Below, piece by piece: positions 1 through 8,608 of a DNA stretch of 53,698 nt. The stretch comes from Novosphingobium sp. Fuku2-ISO-50 (GTDB lineage Bacteria; Pseudomonadota; Alphaproteobacteria; Sphingomonadales; Sphingomonadaceae): NCBI RefSeq assembly GCF_001519055.1, contig NZ_KQ954305.1, forward strand, positions 1-53,698, in the 5' to 3' direction. The notes beneath the pieces are model-generated. The model worked only from the letters and a program-made list of their open reading frames with translations, made no database searches and was not told the origin of the DNA. Position 1 is the stretch's first letter; every line of letters begins with the position of its first letter. The position numbers and the translations under genes are program-made.

Positions 1-7
1 CGATATT

Positions 8-39
8 GCGTCCCCGGAACTCAGCGTCCCCGGAACTCA
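8..39. repeat. 16-bp direct tandem duplication
   Basis: The 16-bp unit gcgtccccggaactca occurs twice in immediate succession (8-23 and 24-39). It lies in the non-coding stretch 1-141, downstream of the minus-strand gene that ends at 142. Nothing else was recognised in 1-141. Confidence 0.7.
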
Positions 40-141
40 CGTTGGGGCGTTCAGGTGCCCCGGCACCGGATGACGTGTCTTGACGACAAAGTTTGGGGGT
101 TTTCGGACGTGTCACCGTAATCCCCAGGCAGAAGGCAGGGG

Positions 142-678
142 TCATTTGAGCCAATCGCCGTCAAAGTCCCCCCGGACGTAGGCTTTGAGATTGTCCGTCA
201 ATTCAAGATCGGGGCGCAGCCTCGCAATGTCCGCGACCAGTGCCTGCATGCCCTCGCGGTAGAAGTTGTCCGTCCTGATACGTACCGCGTCGTAACCATC
301 GGTGATCTCGATTGTTGTGAAAGGCAGACCCTTTGTGTTCTCAACCGACATGTAGCCATCGCTGATAGACGTGATGTCACCGATCTGGACTGTGAAAGTC
401 TTCCCCCCGAGATAGTTAAACCCCCAGCGCGCGAACATCTGGACCGATTTTTCATTCCACCTGACGGTAGCGCACATTTCGGTCAAAGCCGCGAATGAGA
501 AAAGAACTGCGCCAACCGGGATAACCCAAAATGGCATTCCACCTTCCCGCCGTCCCAGTTGGTAATCATGGTAGTAATTAGCCACGTACAAGAATACTAT
601 CACACCCATTATAACCGCGTAGCGATACCATGTCGGGCGGCGCTGGAGATAGTGATCAGTCACCACCGGGGCACCCAA
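142..678 (-). CDS. small two-helix membrane protein, candidate immunity protein
   Basis: A 178-residue protein of unknown family. Residues about 20-36 and 49-68 form two hydrophobic segments typical of membrane helices. The remainder is a soluble domain of alternating beta-strand-like stretches, resembling the PH-like folds of small membrane-anchored bacterial proteins. It overlaps the preceding gene (ending at 660) by 19 bp in another frame, so the two are probably translated from one message. The upstream gene looks like the tail of a haemagglutinin/CDI-type exoprotein. In such loci the next small gene commonly encodes the cognate immunity protein, and a membrane-anchored product is common there. 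That role is inferred from position only; no immunity motif was recognised. Confidence 0.6.
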   Translation of the reverse strand: MGAPVVTDHYLQRRPTWYRYAVIMGVIVFLYVANYYHDYQLGRREGGMPFWVIPVGAVLFSFAALTEMCATVRWNEKSVQMFARWGFNYLGGKTFTVQIGDITSISDGYMSVENTKGLPFTTIEITDGYDAVRIRTDNFYREGMQALVADIARLRPDLELTDNLKAYVRGDFDGDWLK

Positions 679-1913
679 CCGGGTATGGGAATGACCTTCT
701 GAGCAACAAGTGCTGGCACCGCTCCGGCAGCGGCGGGCAGCTTCACAACATCATCGTGCAAGCTGTTCGCAATGGGGTTTAGGGCTAGATACGTCGGTGC
801 AGGAAGTATCTGCATGTTGGCCCAGCCCAAGACACCACCCAACGCACCAAAACCCGTAGACCAAATCAACGAACCAGTATTGAATTGAGTACCTGACGTA
901 TAACGGTCAATACCTTGCTCTATAACGTTGCCACCGAAGCCAGCGGCTGCCCCCGAGGCCGTGAGGTTAACAAATAATGGCGCTGCTTCGGCTAGCTTTC
1001 CAACCCCTGGCGCGAAGATCACGCTGCCCGCTACAGCGCCCGCCCCCTTTGCAAACGTCATTTCTTGGCCGGTAAGGGCATTCGCCCCCCACTCAGAGCC
1101 AAGGCCGATAGCAGCCTTGACTGCCAAAGACCCGCCCACCGTAGACCCTGAGCCTACATAACCAATACCAGAAAGCAAAGCAGGTGCTGACGCGGCCAAA
1201 AGTGCCCCCCCGGCTGTTATGCCAAGGAAACCGCCAAACAACATGTTGACCTGCTGACCGGCGATGCCATCCCATTGATCGATCAGCGCACTGTTGTTGG
1301 CAAAGCCGGCGTTCGAAAGAGAGTGGTCATTAGCATTGGGATTGCTTGCCAAAAAGCCGTTAACAGCAGCTTGTCGTGCGTCGAGAGTAGCATGATCGAT
1401 GACGTAACCACCATCAGTCAAGGTTTGATAGCCAGAGGCACCCGGCGACTGGCTTGCCGCATAGCTATCACGCAGATTGGTCTTGATCTGCTCAACGGCT
1501 GCAAGCGCCGATGCGCCTACGTCCGACGAAATTACACCACCATCGACCGCCCCCTGAATTTGGGTTTCAGGCGGGACCAAATCGAATGATGTAATCCCCC
1601 CGGGCAGACTGAAATTCCCCATGTTGGAGATCGGGCCACTAAACGAACTGCCACCGCCACCGCCTTGACCTTGTGCGCTCGTATCCTGCCCACCCTCGAT
1701 CCCGCCCGCGACGGCATTACCGATGGTATTGCCAAGTATATGTTGCCCCACACGGTCATACCTGCATAGACAGGTTTTCCTTAGGCCATACAGCTGGTTA
1801 CGGGCAGTTTTCTCAGGCGCGAACCTACGCGCCCGGATTTTAACGTCTGACGCGGTTTTTGGCGAAGAAAGCCCAAGCGGCTCAAATGGGATGATGCGGG
1901 GTGCGCCGGCCAT
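660..1913 (-). CDS. C-terminal remnant of haemagglutinin/CDI-type polymorphic toxin exoprotein
   Basis: An open frame of 417 codons from the ATG at 1913 (a TTG at 1970 is also in frame). From about 1763 the protein reads RYDRVGQHILGNTIGNAVAG, followed by a Gly/Ser-rich stretch, which resembles the post-beta-helix region of FhaB/CdiA-type two-partner-secreted proteins. The C-terminal half is rich in Gly/Ala helical hydrophobic stretches, as in pre-toxin regions, and ends in a short Pro-rich tail (IPIPGWVPRW). The N-terminal 50 or so residues do not resemble the rest. No haemagglutinin repeats or TPS secretion domain are present. The gene is therefore probably a truncated 3' remnant, with the junction near 1760-1775, where an ACCTG-N6-CAGGT inverted repeat sits. 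Its overlap with the small membrane gene at 142-678 suggests a toxin/immunity pair. The start and expression are uncertain. Confidence 0.5.
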   Translation of the reverse strand: MAGAPRIIPFEPLGLSSPKTASDVKIRARRFAPEKTARNQLYGLRKTCLCRYDRVGQHILGNTIGNAVAGGIEGGQDTSAQGQGGGGGSSFSGPISNMGNFSLPGGITSFDLVPPETQIQGAVDGGVISSDVGASALAAVEQIKTNLRDSYAASQSPGASGYQTLTDGGYVIDHATLDARQAAVNGFLASNPNANDHSLSNAGFANNSALIDQWDGIAGQQVNMLFGGFLGITAGGALLAASAPALLSGIGYVGSGSTVGGSLAVKAAIGLGSEWGANALTGQEMTFAKGAGAVAGSVIFAPGVGKLAEAAPLFVNLTASGAAAGFGGNVIEQGIDRYTSGTQFNTGSLIWSTGFGALGGVLGWANMQILPAPTYLALNPIANSLHDDVVKLPAAAGAVPALVAQKVIPIPGWVPRW

Positions 1914-2076
1914 GATAGAAGGTGTGGCGCGGTTTTCGCGGGTAGGCAAGAGGCTCGCATGGTCGCGCAAGCACCCCGGCTTTCCCCCTCATATGCGCGG
2001 CGGTGACTTATGGACAGCCGCCCCATGCCCGCCTTGTTCGAAACCGGCATTTTCGGTCCGTACCAATCCGCGGTCA

Positions 2077-2403
2077 TCAGGCCGCGCGGGGGAACGGTTC
2101 GACCTTGATATCATCCGCGTGCCTGCGCGCTTGGGCGAGATCGTAGGCGGTCTGCATGCGCAGCAGCGTTTCGGCGCGAATGCCGAAGGCTTTTTCGAAG
2201 CGGATCGTCATGTCGGCGGACAGGTTTGCCCGACCGTTAAGCAATGTGCTTAGCGCCTGACGAGACACGCCAAAATGCTGTGCCAGTGCCTTCATGGCTA
2301 CGCCATGAGGCTCGACCACTTCGGTCTTGAGCCATTCACCGACATGCACGGCAAGCGAGGGATGCATTTCAAGCGCCTTGTGGCGGACGCTCTCGACCTT
2401 CAT
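2077..2403 (-). CDS. HigA-like XRE-family antitoxin/regulator (orphan)
   Basis: A 108-residue DNA-binding protein. The central part (GVAMKALAQHFGVSRQALST) is a clear XRE helix-turn-helix. The following LLNGRANLSADMTIRFEKAF is the hallmark of HigA-family addiction-module antidotes, as is the downstream LLRMQTAYDLAQAR segment. ATG at 2403 was chosen because the protein then begins just before the HigA-like region; a longer frame to 2457 exists. HigA normally follows a RelE-fold toxin, HigB, but only 60 bp separate this start from the kdpE stop, so no toxin gene fits upstream. It is either an orphan antitoxin left after toxin loss or a free-standing regulator, possibly of the exoprotein remnant downstream. 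Confidence 0.8.
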   Translation of the reverse strand: MKVESVRHKALEMHPSLAVHVGEWLKTEVVEPHGVAMKALAQHFGVSRQALSTLLNGRANLSADMTIRFEKAFGIRAETLLRMQTAYDLAQARRHADDIKVEPFPRAA

Positions 2404-2463
2404 GCGTCGAGCCACACATGACACGCCCCATCGCGTCAAGTCTCGCTTGTCACGCAAGTCCCC

Positions 2464-3174
2464 TCACCCGCCGATCGCCACTGCCAGCCGATAGCCGACG
2501 CCGGGTTCGTTGCGGATGCGTGAAGGGGTGTCGGTTTCGCCTTCGAGTTTGCGGCGGATGCCGCGCGCGGCGACGCGCAAGTATTCGACGTCGGTTTCGT
2601 GGCCCGGGCCCCAGATCGTGCGCAACAAATGGGCGTGGGTGACGACTTTTCCGGCGTTGGCGGCCAGTTCGGCGAGCAGCGCGAATTCCTTGGGGGCGAG
2701 GTGAACTTCGGCGCCGCCCTTGCGCACCACACGGGCGGCAAGGTCGATTTCGACATCGTCAAAGCGCAGCGCGGCGGCGAGCATGTCCGGGCTGGCGCGG
2801 TGGCGCAAGGCGGTGCGCACGCGTGCCAGCACTTCGTCGGTGTCGAACGGCTTGGTCACGTAATCGTCGGCGCCGCGATCGAGCGCGGCGACCTTTTGCG
2901 CGGTGGCATCGCGCGCCGACACGACCAGCACTGTCGCCCCGGCCTTGCGCAAGGGCGCGATCAGGTCGAGCCCGTCGCGATCGGGCAGCCCGAGATCGAG
3001 CAGCACGACTTGCGGCGTTTCCTCATGCGCGGCGGCCAGCGCGGCAGCCGCGTCGCCCGCCTCGATCACGCGATAACCCGCCGGTTCCAGCGCATCGCGC
3101 AAGATCGCGCGGATCGGCGCTTCGTCATCGATCACCAGAACGCGCACCACTTCACGCATCATGCTCTCTGCCAT
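2464..3174 (-). CDS. kdpE: KdpE-like response regulator (OmpR family)
   Basis: A 236-residue OmpR-family regulator. The receiver domain spans roughly residues 10-120, with the acidic pair D16/D17, phospho-acceptor D60 (VLLDLGLPD) and conserved K108 (YVTKPF). A winged-helix DNA-binding domain follows, with the KdpE-typical stretches LAPKEFALLAELAANAGKVV and DVEYLRVAARGIRRKLE. In classical systems KdpE activates kdpFABC on potassium limitation or osmotic stress. Here it starts 4 nt after the kdpD stop and forms a kdpDE operon. No kdpFABC genes are in the window; the nearest potassium transporter is the divergent kup, which is the obvious candidate target. Confidence 0.9.
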   Translation of the reverse strand: MAESMMREVVRVLVIDDEAPIRAILRDALEPAGYRVIEAGDAAAALAAAHEETPQVVLLDLGLPDRDGLDLIAPLRKAGATVLVVSARDATAQKVAALDRGADDYVTKPFDTDEVLARVRTALRHRASPDMLAAALRFDDVEIDLAARVVRKGGAEVHLAPKEFALLAELAANAGKVVTHAHLLRTIWGPGHETDVEYLRVAARGIRRKLEGETDTPSRIRNEPGVGYRLAVAIGG

Positions 3175-3178
3175 CCCT

Positions 3179-4804
3179 TCATGTCGCGCTGTCGACCCGG
3201 CGCAGGTTTTCCGGCGGGATCAACAGCGTAAACACCGCGCCCCGGCTTCCTTGTGCCTGATTGGACGATGATCGATTGGCGGCGGCGACTTCCATGCCCA
3301 TCGCCTGGGCAAAGCCCTTGACGATGGCCAGCCCCAGCCCCGTCCCGCCGCTCCGGTCCGAGCCTTCGAGCCGGGTAAACATGCCGAACACGCGCAATTC
3401 CTCGCCGGGACGGATGCCGGGGCCTTCGTCGATCACCGCCAGCGCCAGCCCCTCGCCCGCCGGTCGCGCGCGCACGGTCACCGTGCCCTCCGCGCCGCCA
3501 TATTTGGCCGCATTGTCGACCAGATTGATCAGGCAATGATGCAACAGCACCGGATCGGCCAGCACCAGCGGCAGATCGCGCGCCACTTCGACGACCAGCC
3601 GATGCCCGCCGAGCACGCGGCGCAGATCGTCGAGCGCCGCCGTCACCGCTTCGTTGAGGTCGACCGGTTCGAGCGCGCGTTCGAGCCCGCCGGTTTCGAT
3701 GCGCACCATGTCGATCAGATTGGCGACAAAGCGGTCGAGCCGCTCCGCTTCGCCCCGAGCGATGTCGAGCTGAGCGCGCTGCGCATCGGTTTCGGGGCGG
3801 ATCGCGCGCAACATGCCCAGCACCGTGGTCAGCGGCGTGCGCAAATCATGCCCGATCGATGACAGCAGCGCCGCGCGCAGCCGATCGCGTTCCTGCACTT
3901 TGCCCAGCGCGACCATGTCTTCTTCTGCCGCGATCCGCGCCAGCGCGAGGCCCGCCTGATCGAGCAGGCTGGCCAGCAGCGGCATCTGTTCGCCGCCGAG
4001 CGGCATGCCCGCATCCTCGCGCGCAACACCCAGCACCGCATGCGCAACATTGCCGCCGCAGACCGGCTGAAAATACCATTCCGATACCGCCATGCTGTCG
4101 CTGCCGGGCCCCGTCGGACGCGCGGTATCAAAGGCCCAGCGCGCGGCGACCCCGTCGATCAGGTCAAGCCCGGCGCGCATTGGCACCGCCGCCTTGACCA
4201 CCAGACGCCGCCCGCCCTCATCCGGCGGATCGGGCGCGAGCACGACCGTGCGCACATCGAGCAGGCGGGCAATCTCGCGCGCGAGCAAGGGCCACAAATC
4301 GGCGCGCCGGTTGATCCCCATCAGCATGCGCGCAAACCCGGCCAGCGCCCCGTTGCGATCGGCATTGGCCTGCGCCAGCCGCGCCTGCCGCCGGACTTGT
4401 CCGCCCAGATGGCTGCACACCACCGCCGTGCCGATCAGGATGACCATCGACACGACATGCGACGGATCGGCGATGGCAAAGCTGTAAAGCGGGGCGACAA
4501 ACAGGAAATCATAGGCGAGCGCGGCAAACAGCCCGGTCGTCAGCCCCGTACCGAGTCCATGGCGCGTCCCGGCATAGATTACCGGGATCAGATAGAGCAT
4601 GCTGATGTCGGCATCGTTGCCATGCGCCGCCAGCGTTTCCCCGGCCAGCGTCACGCATGCGATCAACACCAGCGACAAGACCCAGCCAAGCGCCGGAGTG
4701 CGCGTATCGACCGGCTCGAACGCGGCCATCAGCGGGTCATTGCCCCGTCTGGACAGGGCTGCCTTTTGGGCGGATTTTGGCGCAGGATTCGGGGGCGATG
4801 ACAC
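3179..4804 (-). CDS. kdpD: short KdpD-like sensor histidine kinase without the N-terminal sensor/USP domain
   Basis: A 541-residue histidine kinase with a GTG start at 4804; the ATG at residue 26 is an alternative. Four hydrophobic segments at roughly 40-60, 66-85, 88-108 and 115-133 form the DUF4118 membrane domain of KdpD. A GAF-like region follows at about 150-290. The kinase core has phospho-acceptor H319 (SSIGHDLRTPLT), the N box near N427-N431, the G1 motif DEGPGI at 459-464 and the G2 motif GTGLGL at 487-492. Full-length KdpD is about 900 residues and begins with a KdpD sensor domain and a USP domain of roughly 350 residues. Both are absent here, and nothing upstream could encode them because kup starts divergently at 4902. 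It is coupled to kdpE, 4 nt downstream. Confidence 0.88.
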   Translation of the reverse strand: MSSPPNPAPKSAQKAALSRRGNDPLMAAFEPVDTRTPALGWVLSLVLIACVTLAGETLAAHGNDADISMLYLIPVIYAGTRHGLGTGLTTGLFAALAYDFLFVAPLYSFAIADPSHVVSMVILIGTAVVCSHLGGQVRRQARLAQANADRNGALAGFARMLMGINRRADLWPLLAREIARLLDVRTVVLAPDPPDEGGRRLVVKAAVPMRAGLDLIDGVAARWAFDTARPTGPGSDSMAVSEWYFQPVCGGNVAHAVLGVAREDAGMPLGGEQMPLLASLLDQAGLALARIAAEEDMVALGKVQERDRLRAALLSSIGHDLRTPLTTVLGMLRAIRPETDAQRAQLDIARGEAERLDRFVANLIDMVRIETGGLERALEPVDLNEAVTAALDDLRRVLGGHRLVVEVARDLPLVLADPVLLHHCLINLVDNAAKYGGAEGTVTVRARPAGEGLALAVIDEGPGIRPGEELRVFGMFTRLEGSDRSGGTGLGLAIVKGFAQAMGMEVAAANRSSSNQAQGSRGAVFTLLIPPENLRRVDSAT

Positions 4805-4901
4805 GTTCTATCGATTGCGCGCGCCGACCGGCGAAGTCGAGTGCATAAAGAACGTATAAATATTCTCGTGCCGCGCGTGAAGCAGGCGTAGCGGCCCGAC
4901 C
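4805..4901. promoter_or_regulatory. divergent kdpDE/kup intergenic region
   Basis: This 97-bp gap must hold the promoters of both kdpDE (minus) and kup (plus). An AT-rich island, TATAAATAT at 4855-4863, stands out against the GC-rich background and could be the kup -10 region. No convincing -35 box, Shine-Dalgarno sequence for kup or KdpE-type operator could be identified by eye. Confidence 0.35.
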
Positions 4902-6830
4902 ATGACCGAACCCAATCTGACCGATTCCGCGTTGTCCGAATCAACGCTGGCCGACCTCGCCAGCAATGACCACCACAAGGAAAGCCTGAGCACGCTCGCC
5001 GTCGGCGCGATCGGCGTGGTGTTTGGCGACATCGGCACCAGCCCGCTCTATTCGCTGCGCGAAAGCTTTATCGGCGCGCATCCGCTGGCGGTCGATCCGG
5101 CCCATATCTTCGGCGTGTTGTCACTGATTTTCTGGACGATGACGCTGATCGTCACGGTCAAATACGTCTTTGTCATCCTCCATGCCGACAACAAGGGCGA
5201 AGGCGGAAGCCTTGCCCTGCTCGCGCTGATCGGGCGGCGACTGGGGCAGAACCGATGGACATCGCTGACCGTGTTGCTGGGCATTATCGCCACGGCGCTG
5301 TTCTATGGCGATGCGATCATCACGCCCGCAATGTCGGTGCTGTCGGCGGTCGAAGGGCTCGAAGTGGTTCAGCCCGCCTTTGCCAAGCTGGTTCTGCCGA
5401 TCTCCATCGCCATCCTGATCGGCCTGTTTGCGATCCAGTCGCGCGGCACGGCGGCGGTGGGCAAGCTGTTTGGCCCGGTCATGCTGGTCTATTTCGCGGT
5501 GATCGCGGTGCTCGGCATCATGGGCATCATGCAGGCGCCGGAAATCCTGTGGTCGATCAATCCTCTCTATGCGGTGCGCTTCTTTGCGATCGACCCGATG
5601 CTGTCTTTCCTCGCGCTCGGCTCGGTGATCCTGGCCGTTACGGGGGCCGAGGCGCTTTATGCCGACATGGGCCATTTCGGGCGCAAGGCGATCATGCTGG
5701 CCTGGCTGTGGGTCGCATTCCCCTGCCTGCTGATCAATTACATGGGCCAATCGGCGCTGCTGTTGCGCAATCCGAAGCTGGTGGAAAACCCGTTCTTCCT
5801 GATGGCGCCCGACTGGGCCCGGCTGCCGCTGGTCATTCTGGCGACATTGGCCACGATCATCGCCAGCCAGGCCGTCATTTCCGGCGCCTATTCGATCTCG
5901 CAACAGGCGATTCAGCTCGGCTTTCTGCCGCGCATCCGCATTTTGCACACCAGCGCCAAAGCCGCCGGACAGATCTATGTGCCGCTGGTCAACTGGCTCT
6001 TGCTGGCGCTGGTTCTGCTGCTCGTGGTCGGTTTCAAATCTTCGAACAATCTGGCTTCGGCTTATGGCATTGCCGTCACCGGCACGATGTTCATCACCGC
6101 CTGCATGCTTGGCATCCTGACCTTTGCCGTGTGGAAATGGCCGCCGGTACTGGCCGCTGCGATGACCAGCGTGTTCCTGATCGTCGATGGTGCCTATTTC
6201 GCCTCGAACGTGACCAAGATCCCCGATGGCGGCTGGTTCCCGCTGATGATCGCGGCGATCGTGTTCGTCGTGCTGACCACCTGGTCGACCGGGCGGCGCA
6301 TCCTGCGCGAACGGCTGGCCGAAGATTCGATGCCGTTCGACCTGTTCCTCAACTCGGTCTGCGACAAAGTGCGCCGCGTGCCCGGCACCTCGGTATTCCT
6401 GTCCTCGACCGCAGAGGGCATTCCGCCCGCGCTGCTCCACAATCTCAAGCACAACCACATCCTGCACGAACGCGTGGTGATCCTGACCGTGGTGACCGAA
6501 GGCGTGCCGCATGTCCCGTCGGAAGCGCGGCGTGTGGTCGAAGACATCGGCCATGGCTTTTACCGCATGATCATCCGCATCGGGTTCATGGACGAAGCCG
6601 ACATTCCCGCCGAACTCGCGCTTGAAAACCGCGCCGGCGGTGCGTTCAAGCCGATGGAGACCAGCTATTTCCTTGCCCGTCAGACGCTGATCGCGTCGAA
6701 GCGGCCGGGCATGGCGTTGTGGCGCGAAAAGCTGTTCGCCTGGATGATCCGCAACGCCGAAAGCGCGATGCAGTTCTTCCGCCTGCCGACCAACCGCGTC
6801 ATCGAACTCGGCAGTCAGCTGGAAATTTAA
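4902..6830 (+). CDS. kup: Kup-family low-affinity potassium uptake protein
   Basis: A 642-residue inner-membrane protein of the KUP/HAK/KT family, which imports K+ with protons. The N-terminal signature FGDIGTSPLY lies at residues 41-50. About twelve hydrophobic segments follow, including the family-typical YGDAIITPAMSVLSAVEGL and SQQAIQLGFLPRI blocks, and the protein ends in a cytoplasmic domain of about 170 residues. The length matches the usual 620-640. ATG at 4902 is used; no strong ribosome-binding site is visible, and the gene is separated from kdpD by only 97 bp. Its position opposite a two-component system of the Kdp type suggests that KdpDE may regulate it. Confidence 0.96.
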   Translation: MTEPNLTDSALSESTLADLASNDHHKESLSTLAVGAIGVVFGDIGTSPLYSLRESFIGAHPLAVDPAHIFGVLSLIFWTMTLIVTVKYVFVILHADNKGEGGSLALLALIGRRLGQNRWTSLTVLLGIIATALFYGDAIITPAMSVLSAVEGLEVVQPAFAKLVLPISIAILIGLFAIQSRGTAAVGKLFGPVMLVYFAVIAVLGIMGIMQAPEILWSINPLYAVRFFAIDPMLSFLALGSVILAVTGAEALYADMGHFGRKAIMLAWLWVAFPCLLINYMGQSALLLRNPKLVENPFFLMAPDWARLPLVILATLATIIASQAVISGAYSISQQAIQLGFLPRIRILHTSAKAAGQIYVPLVNWLLLALVLLLVVGFKSSNNLASAYGIAVTGTMFITACMLGILTFAVWKWPPVLAAAMTSVFLIVDGAYFASNVTKIPDGGWFPLMIAAIVFVVLTTWSTGRRILRERLAEDSMPFDLFLNSVCDKVRRVPGTSVFLSSTAEGIPPALLHNLKHNHILHERVVILTVVTEGVPHVPSEARRVVEDIGHGFYRMIIRIGFMDEADIPAELALENRAGGAFKPMETSYFLARQTLIASKRPGMALWREKLFAWMIRNAESAMQFFRLPTNRVIELGSQLEI

Positions 6831-6890
6831 TCGAGCGCTTGAATCCCGTCCGTCCGGGCGCCATGGTGCCTCGGCGGAAGGGAGACACGC

Positions 6891-8006
6891 ATGAAACTGG
6901 CCGGTATCCGGGTGCTCGACCTGACGAGCTATATCCCCGGCCCCTATCTGACCATGGCCATGGCCGACCATGGCGCCGAGGTCATCAAGATCGAGGCGCC
7001 GGGCGGCGATCATACCCGCCACATCGGGCTGAAAGACGGGCCGGATACCGTCTATTTCCGCAATTTCAATCGCGGCAAGAAAAGCCTCGTGCTCGATCTC
7101 AAGCAGGAGGCCGATCGCGCGGCGTTTCTGCGTCTGGCCGACAGCGCCGATGTCGTGGTCGAATCCAATCGTCCCGGCGTCGCCCGGCGGCTGGGCATCG
7201 ATTACGACACGCTGTCGCAGCGCAATCCGCGCCTGATCATGTGTTCGATCAGCGCGTTTGGTCAGGACGGCCCCCGCGCCGGTCGCGCCGCACACGATCT
7301 CGCGCTCGAAGCGCTGACCGGCGTGCTCGGCGCCAATTGCGGCGCCGACGGAGCCCCGGCGATGCCCGCGCTCCCCTTGTCCGACTATCTGTCCGCGCTG
7401 CAGGGTCTGTCGGGCGTGCTGATGGCGCTTTACGCGCGCGAACGCAGCGGGCGCGGCGACCGGATCGACATTTCGATGCAGGAAGCGCTGCTGTCGGCCA
7501 CGGCCAATGTCATGGGGCCGACCATGGCCGAAGCGCGCCAGCCGATTGTCGCGCACGAACGCACCACCGGCGGCAGCGCCTTTTATCGCTGGTATGACTG
7601 CGCCGACGGGCGGCTGGCACTGGCGGGACAGGAACCCAAATTCATCGCCGCGCTGCTGGGGCACCTGGGCCGCGACGATCTGGTCGCGCTGTGCCGCGAA
7701 CCGGGGCCGCAGCAACAGCCGGTGATCGACACGTTGCGCGGGTTTTTCGCCGGGCAAACGCTGGTGCAAGCAGGCGCCTTGCTCGATCGGCTCGATGTCT
7801 GCTGGGGCCGGGTCAACACTTATCCGCAAGCGCTGGATGACGAACAGATCATCGCGCGCGGCTTCATCCTTGCCGATGAACGAGGGCGGCGTCACCTTGG
7901 TCCGCCGATCCGGTTTCAGCACGAACCGGCGCGCCCCTCGCTGGCGGTGCCCGATCTCGGCGCCGATCAGGCGCTGGTCGGTTCCGGCGCCATCCGGACG
8001 ACCTGA
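6891..8006 (+). CDS. CaiB/BaiF (class III) CoA-transferase
   Basis: A 371-residue member of the formyl-CoA transferase/alpha-methylacyl-CoA racemase superfamily. It begins with the typical LAGIRVLDLT...GPYLTMAMADHGAEVIKIE block (residues about 3-35), followed by VVVESNRPGVARRLGIDY and FGQDGP (123-128). The expected catalytic aspartate is D136 in RAAHDLALEALTG. The reaction would be CoA transfer between carboxylic acids or 2-methylacyl-CoA epimerisation; the substrate cannot be told. A good ribosome-binding site (ggaagggag) precedes the ATG. The 3' end overlaps the convergent modC by 40 bp (7967-8006). It is probably not part of the kup unit, which ends 60 bp upstream. Confidence 0.92.
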   Translation: MKLAGIRVLDLTSYIPGPYLTMAMADHGAEVIKIEAPGGDHTRHIGLKDGPDTVYFRNFNRGKKSLVLDLKQEADRAAFLRLADSADVVVESNRPGVARRLGIDYDTLSQRNPRLIMCSISAFGQDGPRAGRAAHDLALEALTGVLGANCGADGAPAMPALPLSDYLSALQGLSGVLMALYARERSGRGDRIDISMQEALLSATANVMGPTMAEARQPIVAHERTTGGSAFYRWYDCADGRLALAGQEPKFIAALLGHLGRDDLVALCREPGPQQQPVIDTLRGFFAGQTLVQAGALLDRLDVCWGRVNTYPQALDDEQIIARGFILADERGRRHLGPPIRFQHEPARPSLAVPDLGADQALVGSGAIRTT

Positions 8007-8608
8007 TCGGCCAGCCGCGCAACATCGTCGGGCGAATGGCTGACCAGGATCATCGGAAGCGCAAACTCGGCACGGATGCGTTCGATCACCGCCATGATCC
8101 CGTCGCGCAGACCCGCATCGAGCGCGGCAAGCGGTTCATCGAGCAGGAGGAAACGCGGGCCCGACAGCAAGGCGCGACCGATCGCCACGCGCTGCGCCTC
8201 GCCGCCCGACACCGTATCGGGGCGACGGGCCAGCAAAGGCGCAATGCCGAGAAAGCGCACGGTTTCGGCAAAATCGACAATCCGCCGTTCGGGCGGTGCG
8301 CGGCGTTCGCCATAGCGCAAATTGGCCTCGATCGAGAGGTGCGGAAACAGCCGCAGATCCTGAAACACCATGCCGCAGGCACGTCGTTCGGGCGCCACGG
8401 CAATGCCGCGCGTGCTGTCGAACAGGGTTTCGCCGCCAACCACGACATGCCCGACATCGGGATCGAGCAGCCCCGCGATCGCCGCCAGGACGCTCGATTT
8501 GCCTACCCCCGAAGGACCGCACAGCGCGGTTATGCCGCCTCCGGCCACGAAAGTCGTTTCGATCCGGCGGCGCCCCCGGGCGAAGGAAAGCGCAATGTCA
8601 AAGGACAT
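7967..8608 (-). CDS. modC: molybdate ABC transporter ATP-binding protein (short form)
   Basis: A 213-residue ABC ATPase energising molybdate import. Walker A is GPSGVGKS at 31-38, the Q-loop is Q83, the signature is VSGGE at 133-137, Walker B is LLLDEP at 154-159 and the switch histidine is H191. Most ModC proteins run to about 350 residues with a C-terminal Mop/TOBE molybdate-binding domain. This one stops right after the nucleotide-binding domain, so it lacks that domain. The start overlaps the modB stop by 11 nt, indicating coupling, and the end overlaps the convergent CoA-transferase gene. The assignment as ModC rather than another importer rests on the modA-modB context. Confidence 0.88.
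   Translation of the reverse strand: MSFDIALSFARGRRRIETTFVAGGGITALCGPSGVGKSSVLAAIAGLLDPDVGHVVVGGETLFDSTRGIAVAPERRACGMVFQDLRLFPHLSIEANLRYGERRAPPERRIVDFAETVRFLGIAPLLARRPDTVSGGEAQRVAIGRALLSGPRFLLLDEPLAALDAGLRDGIMAVIERIRAEFALPMILVSHSPDDVARLADQVVRMAPEPTSA

Noticed and set aside
1723..2253. Plus-strand open frame of 176 codons opposite the exoprotein remnant and HigA
   Set aside because: No recognisable domain or ribosome-binding site, and it is antisense to the clear HigA frame; treated as a shadow.
5121..7922. Very long open frame on the minus strand (about 930 codons)
   Set aside because: It is antisense to kup and the CoA-transferase gene, rich in His/Arg/Gln as expected for the shadow of a GC-rich gene, and has no recognisable domain.
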